Below are positions 6,977 through 13,642 of a DNA stretch of 14,355 nucleotides, one piece after another. Made by a program: the position numbers and the translations under genes. Source of the stretch: Promethearchaeota archaeon (GTDB lineage Archaea > Asgardarchaeota > Lokiarchaeia > Sigynarchaeales > SOKP01). The stretch is taken from positions 1-14,355 of the forward strand of contig JAGXOB010000053.1 of assembly GCA_019894735.1 (NCBI GenBank), read 5' to 3'. Each line of letters starts with the position of its first letter. Position 1 is the first letter of the stretch. A model generated the notes under the pieces. That model did not search any database and had not been told where the DNA came from. It saw only the letters and a program-made list of their open reading frames with translations.

Positions 6977-7111
6977 ATGTCAGAAGAAGAAAGTGAATTT
7001 GATTTTGGATTTGACGACAATTGCTATGAAACCAGTTGATCGATGATCAATCTGTGGTATTTAAGAGCTCTAAAATTACGGAAAGAAAAAGAAGAACAAG
7101 AAGCATCATAA
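6977..7111 (+). CDS. Mini-gene B: candidate 44-aa selenoprotein with in-frame TGA
   Basis: From ATG 6977 to TAA 7109-7111 the only interruption is TGA at 7037-7039. With TGA decoded (U), the product is 44 aa: an acidic N-terminal part (MSEEESEFDFGFDDN), then Cys16-YETS-U21-SM, then an amphipathic predicted helix with charged end LRKEKEEQEAS. It shares with mini-gene A the MSE start, Cys-x2-Thr-x-U-x-Met and the K-x-R-x-E-K-x4-A tail, while the remaining residues differ. That is the pattern expected of diverged paralogous proteins rather than a recent DNA duplication. The homologous RNA element starts 6 nt after the stop. No other gene-like reading covers this stretch. Function is unknown; a small thiol/selenol redox or metal-binding peptide is the simplest guess. 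Confidence 0.5.
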
Positions 7112-7117
7112 TATCAA

Positions 7118-7183
7118 CATCTCGATGATTAAATCGTTAAATGGTAGGATTTAATCAATAAGTTCTAGCAAGGACTTGAGATG
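7118..7183 (+). promoter_or_regulatory. Three-way-junction RNA element, copy 2 (candidate SECIS-like/recoding element)
   Basis: P1 pairs CATCTC (7118-7123) with GAGATG (7178-7183). P2 pairs GATTAAATC (7127-7135) with GATTTAATC (7148-7156), a perfect 9-bp stem with loop GTTAAATGGTAG. P3 pairs AAGTTC (7160-7165) with GGACTT (7172-7177), with loop TAGCAA. Relative to copy 1, base pairs change in compensatory fashion in P1 (A-U to C-G), P2 (G-C to A-U) and P3 (G-C to A-U). The P2 loop core AAATGRTAG and GCAA in the P3 loop are conserved. Confidence 0.6.
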
Positions 7184-7190
7184 AAATATC

Positions 7191-7201
7191 TTTATTTTTT
7201 T
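7191..7201 (+). terminator. T-tract terminator after mini-gene B
   Basis: TTTATTTTTTT begins 8 nt after the second RNA element, mirroring the T-run 7 nt after the first. It lies before the convergent nucleotide-sugar dehydrogenase stop at 7236. It would place the transcript 3' end just beyond the folded element. Confidence 0.5.
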
Positions 7202-7235
7202 AATAATGTTAATCAAAAGGAGAGAGTATGCAACA

Positions 7236-8600
7236 TTAATTTGGCTTTTTTGAGCCCTCTCCAACTTTACGGTAAATAAACCCCTTTTTTTCAACCATCT
7301 TCTTATCAAAAATATTCCTTCCATCAATAATAATTGGAGTTCTCACCTTCTTCCTTAAATCATCAAGGTCAATATTGTAATATTCAGAATGATTTGTTGT
7401 AAACATTAAAACATCTGCATCTACAACTGCTTTATTTAAATCGCTTGTGAGTTTAGTAAGTTTGTAATCACGCTCTTTTACATAAGGATCGTGAGCGATA
7501 TACTCAATATTATGGGAGTGATATCTACTTTTTAGAACTTTTATGATATTTTCAGTTGGGGTATTTCGAGTATCGTCTGTATTCGCTTTATAAGAAACAC
7601 CTAAAAGAACTACCTTTATGTTGTCTACTAATCTATGAGAATCCCTAAATACATTCTCCATTAATTCTATCATGTGATAGGGCATAAAATCGTTAATTTT
7701 TCTTGAATCTTGAATTATTTTTATTTTTGACTCGTTAAATTTCTCCGTGTATTTATTGAATCCATATAGTAAGAGCCAAGGATCTTTCGTTAAACAATGA
7801 CCACCTACGCCTGAACCCGGGTAGTGCATCATTCGATCGTGGCGATAATTTATTAAATTTATAATTTCGAAGATGTTACGATTGAAATCCTCACATAATA
7901 AAGCCATTTCGTTAGCAAATGCAATATTTACGTCTCTATACGCATTTTCTATACATTTCGTTAATTCCGCTGTTAGAGTATCAGTCACCTGTAATTCTTT
8001 TTTAACGACTTTTCCATACAAAAATTTGGCTTTTTCGTTAGCTTCTTGGCATCCCCCTCCTATAACCCGAGGGAAATCTGTTATATATTCAATCATTTTA
8101 CCTGGCATTACTCGCTCAAATGAGAACACTAAATAAAAGTCTTTACCTCTCTTTAGTTCACTTTCATCTTCTAATATTACCTGAACGATATTATCTGTAG
8201 TTCCCGGGGCTACTGTAGACTCCAGTATAATTGTCACCCCTTTTTTCATGTGTTTAGCAATGTTATGAGAGACATCCAGTAAAGAAGCATATCTTGGGAT
8301 TTTTTCATCATCAACAGGTGTTTGTACGTCGATTAAAATGTAATTCGCTTCGTTAATTGCATCATAAGCATCAGTAACTTTAAATTTTTCATTTTTTACA
8401 ACTCTTTCGATTAGTTCATCTAATCCCGGTTCATCCCCTTCGTAAGGATTTTTCCCTTGGTTCAACCAATCTATTTTCCAGCTCGATCTTTGCGATCTTC
8501 GTTGAATACCTGTGACAAAAAAATCATCTACATCGGCTAAAAGAGCTGCCATTGGAATACCAACGTAGCCCATTCCGACTACAACAATATTAGTAGGCAT
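7236..8600 (-). CDS. UDP-glucose/GDP-mannose dehydrogenase family protein (nucleotide-sugar dehydrogenase)
   Basis: A 454-aa cytoplasmic enzyme, the usual family length. It oxidises a UDP- or GDP-sugar twice at C6 using two NAD+ to give a uronic acid for surface glycans or N-glycans. Visible motifs: N-terminal Rossmann GMGYVGIP (9-16), ESTVAPGTT (127-135), FERVMPG (161-167), the central-domain segment ELTKCIENAYRDVNIAFANE (212-231) with the catalytic Lys215 and Asn219, the thiohemiacetal Cys269 in GSGVGGHCLTKDP, and the C-terminal domain LGVSYKANTDDTRNTP (333-348). The closest types are UDP-ManNAc/UDP-GlcNAc dehydrogenases such as WecC and WbpA, but the substrate is inferred. The usual Pro before Glu-Arg is Phe here. 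No other sugar gene is adjacent. A TATA-like ATTTATATCT (8631-8640) predicts a leader of about 10 nt. Confidence 0.9.
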   Translation of the reverse strand: MPTNIVVVGMGYVGIPMAALLADVDDFFVTGIQRRSQRSSWKIDWLNQGKNPYEGDEPGLDELIERVVKNEKFKVTDAYDAINEANYILIDVQTPVDDEKIPRYASLLDVSHNIAKHMKKGVTIILESTVAPGTTDNIVQVILEDESELKRGKDFYLVFSFERVMPGKMIEYITDFPRVIGGGCQEANEKAKFLYGKVVKKELQVTDTLTAELTKCIENAYRDVNIAFANEMALLCEDFNRNIFEIINLINYRHDRMMHYPGSGVGGHCLTKDPWLLLYGFNKYTEKFNESKIKIIQDSRKINDFMPYHMIELMENVFRDSHRLVDNIKVVLLGVSYKANTDDTRNTPTENIIKVLKSRYHSHNIEYIAHDPYVKERDYKLTKLTSDLNKAVVDADVLMFTTNHSEYYNIDLDDLRKKVRTPIIIDGRNIFDKKMVEKKGFIYRKVGEGSKKPN

Positions 8601-8630
8601 TTTCTTAACTTTTAGTGTCGAAATTAATAA

Positions 8631-8640
8631 AGATATAAAT
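8631..8640 (-). promoter_or_regulatory. TATA-box promoter of the nucleotide-sugar dehydrogenase gene
   Basis: On the minus strand this reads ATTTATATCT, close to the archaeal TATA consensus, centred 35 nt before the ATG. Transcription would start near 8609, giving an almost leaderless mRNA, consistent with the lack of a Shine-Dalgarno sequence. Confidence 0.4.
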
Positions 8641-8712
8641 CAAGCATACTTGAAAAAATTTTATAATTAAAAATATAAAAAAAAGGAAAAATAGGTATTA
8701 ATAGATTAAATT

Positions 8713-9390
8713 TTATTTCGGTTTCTTCTCATAAGAACTCCCTTTTACGGCCTTAAAAAGACCCGCCATTATCGCACCTGCAACAAATCCGCCTACATGA
8801 GCAAAATGTGCTGTTTGATCACCAAATGGACTATATAGAGAAACCATGGCATATGTAAGTTCTGCGATGAAGTATGTAATTATGAAATAACTAGCAGTTA
8901 CCTTGCGCATTGTTGACCCCGTTGGAAGATAAAACTTATTGGAAGGATATAGCATTAGATAAACTGCCATAAGGCCAAAGATTGCTCCAGATGCTCCTAA
9001 AGAAGGAATAATTGCTAAAATTGGACCCCAAACTGGTATTAAAATCGTGCTAAAAGCGTGAAGCATTGTGGCAAATATACCTGAAACGAAATATGTTATC
9101 ACATAAAAGAGATGGCCCATTGCGTGCTCACAATTATCAGTTATTACAAAGAAGAACCACATATTCATAATAATATGAATTATATCTCCGTGCATAAACA
9201 TTGATGTGAATATTGTCCACAGTTTCTCACCTGCAAAGAATTCGGTAGGTACGAAAGCGTATTCAAGGTGCATTTGACCCGTTGGATCCATCATTTGCCA
9301 TACAAAAACTGCTATATTTGCAACTAAAATGATAACTGAAAAGTATTGCTTAAAAAAAGAAATTTTGTCGTCTGTTGCTTCTAAAACCAT
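8713..9390 (-). CDS. Rhomboid-family intramembrane serine protease
   Basis: A 225-aa polytopic membrane protein with about six transmembrane helices, the basic rhomboid core. It cleaves membrane-spanning substrates within the bilayer. The catalytic dyad is Ser134 in GASGAIFG and His198 in AHFAHVGGFVAG. The His72-x3-Asn76 pair in HGDIIHIIMNMWFF corresponds to the oxyanion-hole residues of GlpG, and the following helix carries the conserved WFF. All catalytic residues are present, so it should be active. It starts with a short charged cytosolic leader (MVLEATDDK) and ends in a basic tail. The 112-nt gap to the dehydrogenase gene downstream suggests an independent unit; an AT-rich TTTAAAAAATAT lies about 20-30 nt upstream of the ATG. 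Substrate unknown. Confidence 0.93.
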   Translation of the reverse strand: MVLEATDDKISFFKQYFSVIILVANIAVFVWQMMDPTGQMHLEYAFVPTEFFAGEKLWTIFTSMFMHGDIIHIIMNMWFFFVITDNCEHAMGHLFYVITYFVSGIFATMLHAFSTILIPVWGPILAIIPSLGASGAIFGLMAVYLMLYPSNKFYLPTGSTMRKVTASYFIITYFIAELTYAMVSLYSPFGDQTAHFAHVGGFVAGAIMAGLFKAVKGSSYEKKPK

Positions 9391-9548
9391 TCTAAATCAT
9401 CAATTAGATATTTTTTAAATTAGATAGTAATATTTAATTCTGATTTTTAAAGCTATTTAAGATTTTGTTATATAACTAATAAACAATTATCAAAAGTAGA
9501 ATTGGTGGAAATTAAAAGTTAAAATATTAGAATGTGTTTATTTAAACT

Positions 9549-10733
9549 ATGAAATTAGGTAAATCGAGTTTACACAACATTGCAAAAATCCAACCAGATT
9601 CTGTTAAAAGAAGACGAGTCTCAAGTCACGATGTTACTGGAGGAAATCACGATTGGATCGATATAAAACCGGGAGAAAAAGTTATTATTGGAGATGTGAA
9701 GGGTGCGGGATGTATAACTCATATTTGGTGCACAATTTTGTGCAAGGCACACTATTATTTGAGAAATATTATAATTAGAATGTATTGGGACGAAGAAACA
9801 GATACTAATCCTAGTATAGAGGTTCCTATTGGAGATTTCTTCGGACTAGGTCACGCTAAACATAAAAACTTTATTTCTTTACCATTTCAGATGAGTCCGC
9901 AACGAGGTAGAGCATTTAATTGTTGGTGGCCTATGCCTTTTTCAAATGGGTTTAAAATAAGTATAGAAAACGATAACGCTAAGCAAATGAGGTTATTCTT
10001 CTATATAGATTACGATTCCTACGAGGACAGATTTGATAATGAAAAGGACTACGGGAGGTTTCACGCGCTTTGGCATCGTGAAAACCCTACAAACCCAAAA
10101 AAAAGGGATAGTGAAACCGGTAAAAAAATACTAAAGATTAAACCTATAAAATTTAGTTACCGTGGTCGCAATGTTGATGATCCTATGTCTCAAAATTATA
10201 AAATCCTCGAAGCAAAGGGTAAAGGACATTTTGTTGGGTGCCATTTGGACATAGATAATATTACTTTCTTTCCATGGTATATTAATTGGCCAGGTGAAGG
10301 GGACGATATGATATATATTGACGACGATATTGATAAACGTGTCCCTACTCTATGTGGAACGGGCACAGAAGATTATGTAAACCAATCATGGGCTCAACGT
10401 CAAAAACATCACGCTCCTTATCACGGTACGATTAAACCCGGGGGGATAAATTGGTGGGGTAAAATCTCCTATTATCGATATCACATTGAAGACCCGATCT
10501 ATTTTAATAAAAAAATAATTGTTACTATCGAACATGGGCACGATAATCATCGGAGAGACGATTGGTCATCAACAGCTTATTGGTATCAACGGGAACCGCA
10601 CGACCCGACATTATACCCTAATCTACTCGATAAAAAAGGAAGAAAACCTCGTAAACATGTAGCACATATGATTAGAAAGACTTTGTGCGTTATTTTTATT
10701 GTATTTCTATTGTCGATAAGGTTTATTTTTTAG
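9549..10733 (+). CDS. GH172 (DUF2961) glycoside hydrolase with C-terminal membrane segment
   Basis: A 394-aa protein matching the DUF2961 fold, now family GH172, whose characterised members act on fructofuranosides, difructose dianhydride or D-arabinofuranosides. Recognisable blocks are GAGCITHIWCTI (53-64), PSIEVPIGDFFGLG (88-101), PMPFSNGFKISIEN (128-141), FHALWHRE (171-178), NWPGEGDDMIYIDDD (246-260), GTGTEDYVNQSW (270-281), YRYHIEDPIYF (309-319), TIEHG (326-330) and TAYWYQREPH (342-351). Glu250 in GEGDD and Glu274 in GTGTEDY occupy the positions of the catalytic glutamates of characterised members. There is no signal peptide. Instead a basic stretch (KKGRKPRKH) precedes a hydrophobic tail, residues ~378-394, predicting a tail anchor. 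The substrate is unknown; archaeal furanosides or glycan decorations are possible. The gene stands alone, divergent from the rhomboid gene. Confidence 0.85.
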   Translation: MKLGKSSLHNIAKIQPDSVKRRRVSSHDVTGGNHDWIDIKPGEKVIIGDVKGAGCITHIWCTILCKAHYYLRNIIIRMYWDEETDTNPSIEVPIGDFFGLGHAKHKNFISLPFQMSPQRGRAFNCWWPMPFSNGFKISIENDNAKQMRLFFYIDYDSYEDRFDNEKDYGRFHALWHRENPTNPKKRDSETGKKILKIKPIKFSYRGRNVDDPMSQNYKILEAKGKGHFVGCHLDIDNITFFPWYINWPGEGDDMIYIDDDIDKRVPTLCGTGTEDYVNQSWAQRQKHHAPYHGTIKPGGINWWGKISYYRYHIEDPIYFNKKIIVTIEHGHDNHRRDDWSSTAYWYQREPHDPTLYPNLLDKKGRKPRKHVAHMIRKTLCVIFIVFLLSIRFIF

Positions 10734-10817
10734 ATTCTTTCACGAATTTGTATAAGATATACGCTTTAAAAATCAAAAGTGAAAATTATAAGACATAAAC
10801 GTTTTTACCTTATATCT

Positions 10818-11852
10818 ATGTCAGAAGTTGATTTAGTTACAGCTATTATTGGAATTACCTTGGCGCTAATCACCACTTTTTGCTTTAATTTAGGGATTGT
10901 ATATCAAAAAAAAGGATTAAAGGAAGCAAAAGTTAAGGGTATTGAGATAAAAACTGAAGAAGGGTTTATAAGCCTTGTAAAAACGTTTATAAAATTGTTT
11001 AAAGTTAGATCTTGGTTAATTGGTGCGATCTTAGGTGTTGGAGGATGGTTTCCGTATATTATTTCGATTGGAATGGTCGGGGTCCTCGTGACTGAGCCTG
11101 TTATGGCAACGGGATTTATATTTTTCGTTCCAGCAGCAATTAAAATCTTAAAAGAAAGAGTAGGTATTATCGAATACATAGCAATAGGAATGTTGACGAT
11201 ATCTCCTATCCTTATTGGATTTGCAGGTATTTCTGACGTTGATCTCGATTTATACGAGTTTGTTCCATCATTTGCAATATTTTTAGCAATCTCCCTATCA
11301 CTTTGTTTTATCTCGTTAACCTTGGCCAAAAAAAAGAGAGGTCGTAGTTCTGAGGGCCTTTTTATAATGTTTGGAGGCGCTATTTTATTCGCGCTTGGGG
11401 GGTCTGCTACGAATGTTTTAGCTCAAGCTTTGATTCAAACTGGCGAAGGATTTCAGTGGTATACAATATTCGAACTACCTTTTGGCATATTTTGGTTCAT
11501 ATTTGGAGGAACTTACGCTCATCTATGGGTCTTTTTAGGATTTTGGATGATGGCAGTTTTCAACCTTTCCAGTCTTCCGTATTATCAAGGGGGCTTTCAA
11601 AAAGGTAAAATTCTTATTATGTATCCAATTTTAGATTCGATTGCTTTGCTTCTACCAATTGTTGCGGGTCTTTTTGTTTTTAGACAAACATTTTCTAATA
11701 TATATCTTTTTTCTATTGCCGTTATTTTAAGTGTAATCGCTACAATTGTCTTAAGCAAGTATCAAGTAGCAGTTGAGACCATGGAACCTACTAAAAAAGA
11801 TGCTGATAACGAAAGTAGTCAAGATAATGTGCTATCTAGTGATAAAGAATAA
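10818..11852 (+). CDS. DMT-superfamily transporter, NIPA/EamA-like
   Basis: A 344-aa polytopic membrane protein with about nine or ten hydrophobic helices and an acidic hydrophilic C-tail (DADNESSQDN region). The first helix followed by VYQKKGLKEA, then GGWFPYIISIGMVGVLVTEP and a KERVGIIEYIAIGML helix, resembles the order in NIPA-type magnesium transporters (FILKKKGL, LVTPLG, LKEKL) of the drug/metabolite transporter superfamily. This supports the superfamily but not the substrate. I start at ATG 10818 (MSEVDL) rather than the in-frame GTG 10779. The 13 extra codons overlap an AAATTATAAG TATA-like element about 30 nt before the ATG and add a basic extension atypical for the family. A T6 run follows the stop by about 10 nt. 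Confidence 0.72.
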   Translation: MSEVDLVTAIIGITLALITTFCFNLGIVYQKKGLKEAKVKGIEIKTEEGFISLVKTFIKLFKVRSWLIGAILGVGGWFPYIISIGMVGVLVTEPVMATGFIFFVPAAIKILKERVGIIEYIAIGMLTISPILIGFAGISDVDLDLYEFVPSFAIFLAISLSLCFISLTLAKKKRGRSSEGLFIMFGGAILFALGGSATNVLAQALIQTGEGFQWYTIFELPFGIFWFIFGGTYAHLWVFLGFWMMAVFNLSSLPYYQGGFQKGKILIMYPILDSIALLLPIVAGLFVFRQTFSNIYLFSIAVILSVIATIVLSKYQVAVETMEPTKKDADNESSQDNVLSSDKE

Positions 11853-11914
11853 TCTAACTAGTTTTTTGAAATAATCATTCCTTAAACCTAAATTCTATTA
11901 ATAGTATCGAATCC

Positions 11915-11924
11915 TATATATATA
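11915..11924 (+). promoter_or_regulatory. TATA-box promoter of the flavin reductase-family gene
   Basis: TATATATATA centred about 30 nt before the ATG at 11950 is the strongest TATA-like element in this gap. It predicts a nearly leaderless transcript. Confidence 0.45.
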
Positions 11925-11949
11925 CAAATTTTAAAATCATCTGATTTAT

Positions 11950-12531
11950 ATGATAAAAAACAAAATAAAACCAAGCGCTTATTTGTTTCCTTTGCCTGTT
12001 GCTTTAATTGGTGCAAATATAGAAGGGAAGCCAAACTTTGAGCCCGTTGCTTATGTTGGTATCGTTGAGTATAAACCACCTTTAATTTCAGTAGCTTCCT
12101 ACGAAAGTCATTATACAAATATTGGAATAAAGGAAAATGGTGTGTTTAGCGTAAATACTCCTTCTGAAGAAATTATAGAGGGTACTGACTATTGCGGTAT
12201 CGTTTCTGGAAAAGAAGTAGATAAGTCAGAAGTGTTTGAAGTCTTTTATGGCGAACTTAAAAATGCTCCAATGATAAGTGAAGCACCATTAAATTTAGAA
12301 TGTAAAGTAGTCAAAACTATTGCTATTAAAGATTTAACAGGTGCTGAAAAGGGTCACGAACTTTTTATAGGAGAAGTAGTAAATGCTTTCGCTAAAGACG
12401 AATATCTTACGGAAGGGACCCCTGATATCTCCAAGATTAACACATTTACATATGCTATGAAAAAATATTGGAAAATAGGCGAAGAAGTCGCAAAAGCTTG
12501 GGAGATTGGAAAGAACTATATGAAAATTTAA
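11950..12531 (+). CDS. Flavin reductase-like (flavoredoxin-type) FMN-binding split-barrel protein
   Basis: A 193-aa cytoplasmic protein of the flavin-reductase-like split-barrel family, which binds FMN and transfers electrons or reduces flavin with NAD(P)H. Family features visible are the N-terminal PLPVALIGANIEGKPN strand-turn-strand, PVAYVGIVEYKPPLISVASY where the flavin phosphate and ring are usually held, the GVFSVNTPSEE segment, the substrate-side strand LNLECKVV, the return strand HELFIGEVV, and the C-terminal helix YWKIGEEVAKAWEIGK typical of flavoredoxin-like members. Length is normal. The physiological partner is unknown and no redox operon surrounds it. Its stop is only 2 nt from the convergent response-regulator stop. 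Confidence 0.88.
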   Translation: MIKNKIKPSAYLFPLPVALIGANIEGKPNFEPVAYVGIVEYKPPLISVASYESHYTNIGIKENGVFSVNTPSEEIIEGTDYCGIVSGKEVDKSEVFEVFYGELKNAPMISEAPLNLECKVVKTIAIKDLTGAEKGHELFIGEVVNAFAKDEYLTEGTPDISKINTFTYAMKKYWKIGEEVAKAWEIGKNYMKI

Positions 12532-12533
12532 AG

Positions 12534-12926
12534 CTAGCTGTTTTTTTTTTTTTTCTTTTTAAGAATGTTTTTAATATAAGTAATAATTTCATTTCCAGAA
12601 ATAGCCTTAACTAAATAACCGTCTGCACCGAGTTCTTTTCCTTTTTGAATGTCTTCAAAAAAATTTTTTACAGTAAAAAGAACTACGAGAATATTAGGGT
12701 ATTTTGACTTGATTGTTGTCAAAATTTCGTAACCATTCATTCCGGGAAGCATAATATCAAGCAAAACGAGCGCTATCTCTTCGTGTTTTTCATCGATAAT
12801 GTCTAATGCGTCGTATCCATTACTACATGTTATTGTATCGTAATTCTCGAGTTGCAAAAACTTCTCAGTTAAAATCGTTATATCTTCTTCGTCGTCGACG
12901 ATCAAGATTTTTTTCGGTTCTGGCAT
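12534..12926 (-). CDS. Stand-alone response-regulator receiver protein, copy 1
   Basis: A 130-aa CheY-type receiver domain with no output domain. The acidic pocket is Asp11/Asp12 (VDDEED), the phospho-acceptor is Asp57 (LVLLDIMLPGMNG), the switch Thr is 85 (LFTVK), and the conserved Lys is 107. The normally following Pro is Ala (YLVKAIS), an unusual change that may alter the beta5-alpha5 loop. The C-terminus ends in six lysines plus NS, encoded by a poly-A run on this strand. It shares long stretches with the receiver protein 200 nt upstream (FLQL, TCSNG, EEKHEE or DEKHEE, ELGADGY, SGNE), so they are paralogues. No histidine kinase is adjacent. A purine-rich AAAGGAATT just upstream of the start is a possible weak ribosome-binding site. 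Confidence 0.88.
   Translation of the reverse strand: MPEPKKILIVDDEEDITILTEKFLQLENYDTITCSNGYDALDIIDEKHEEIALVLLDIMLPGMNGYEILTTIKSKYPNILVVLFTVKNFFEDIQKGKELGADGYLVKAISGNEIITYIKNILKKKKKKNS
12541..12554 (+). terminator. T14 terminator of the flavin reductase gene inside the opposing coding region
   Basis: A run of 14 T begins 9 nt after the flavin reductase stop. On the plus strand it should terminate transcription; on the minus strand the same run encodes the lysine tail of the receiver protein. Homopolymer length may be error-prone in sequencing. Confidence 0.55.
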
Positions 12927-13129
12927 TGGAAATTCCTTTTATCATCCTTAATTCATTTCCTACTAATATAGATTCTTTTTACTTATTTAAAAAGTATGTA
13001 TGATTTTTATATTTTGATCGCTAGTGTCTCTCAAAATTGTTATTTAAAAGGAATTTAGTTCAAGTTCGTATAGGCGCTCTGAAATAAGCAATTATCTTTT
13101 AAGAATCTAGACCGAGAAATGTTTATTAT

Positions 13130-13510
13130 TTATCTATTCAATATTTTTTTCACATAATCGCGTAGTTCGTTTCCAGAAAAGGGTTTGGTAATATATCCGT
13201 CTGCTCCTAATTCATTACCTTTTTCTTTATCTTCTTTAAAACTTTTAACCGTAAAAAGGATAACTTTGATGTTTTTATAGGTCTCTTTTGATTTTATAGT
13301 TCTGAGGACTTCAAACCCTGACATTCCCGGCATCATAACATCTAATAGCATTAAGACGACCTCTTCATGTTTTTCTTCTAAGGTTTTTAACGCTTCTTTA
13401 CCGTTACTACAAGTAAGCGTGCTAAAACGATCAAGTTGTAAAAACCTCTGAACAAGACTAACTATATCAGGTTCATCATCACATATAAGAATAGAATTTT
13501 TATCTGCCAT
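13130..13510 (-). CDS. Stand-alone response-regulator receiver protein, copy 2
   Basis: A 126-aa CheY-like receiver with a complete active site: Asp11/Asp12 (CDDEPD), phospho-acceptor Asp57 (LMLLDVMMPGMSG), Thr87 (LFTVK) and Lys109-Pro110 (YITKPFSG). It has no DNA-binding or enzymatic output domain. It probably relays a phosphoryl group or docks to a partner in a phosphorelay. It is the canonical member of the tandem paralogous pair; the copy downstream has lost the Pro. The 203-nt gap between them holds AT-rich promoter-like sequence, so they may be transcribed separately. No sensor kinase is within the window, and the partner is unknown. Confidence 0.9.
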   Translation of the reverse strand: MADKNSILICDDEPDIVSLVQRFLQLDRFSTLTCSNGKEALKTLEEKHEEVVLMLLDVMMPGMSGFEVLRTIKSKETYKNIKVILFTVKSFKEDKEKGNELGADGYITKPFSGNELRDYVKKILNR

Positions 13511-13642
13511 TTTAAATCTTTTTTTTAAAAAGTAATTATTAAAATTTATAATTAGATATTTTTCTGATGACTAACAATATATATCAACTCATTTCGATAA
13601 TTTATATGTATACTTTTTCGAGGGTTTAATTTACGATCAAAT

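Noticed and set aside
6632..7111. Reading the mini-genes as pseudogenes with nonsense mutations
   Set aside because: Two independent copies with the stop at the same motif position, always TGA, and with conserved residues and RNA structure downstream make decay unlikely.
6632..7111. Identity with VhuU, the known tiny archaeal selenopeptide
   Set aside because: VhuU carries the C-terminal hydrogenase Ni-ligand motif; neither mini-gene has it, and no hydrogenase subunit is nearby.
7118..7190. Box C/D guide RNA (GATGATT resembles a C box)
   Set aside because: No D box (CUGA) is suitably placed, the C-box match is imperfect, and copy 1 lacks it.
11888..12118. Minus-strand frame over the flavin reductase start
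   Set aside because: Overlaps the N-terminus of a recognisable split-barrel protein and its TATA box.
12806..13003. Plus-strand frame opposite the first receiver gene
   Set aside because: Antisense to a clear receiver domain, with no independent support.
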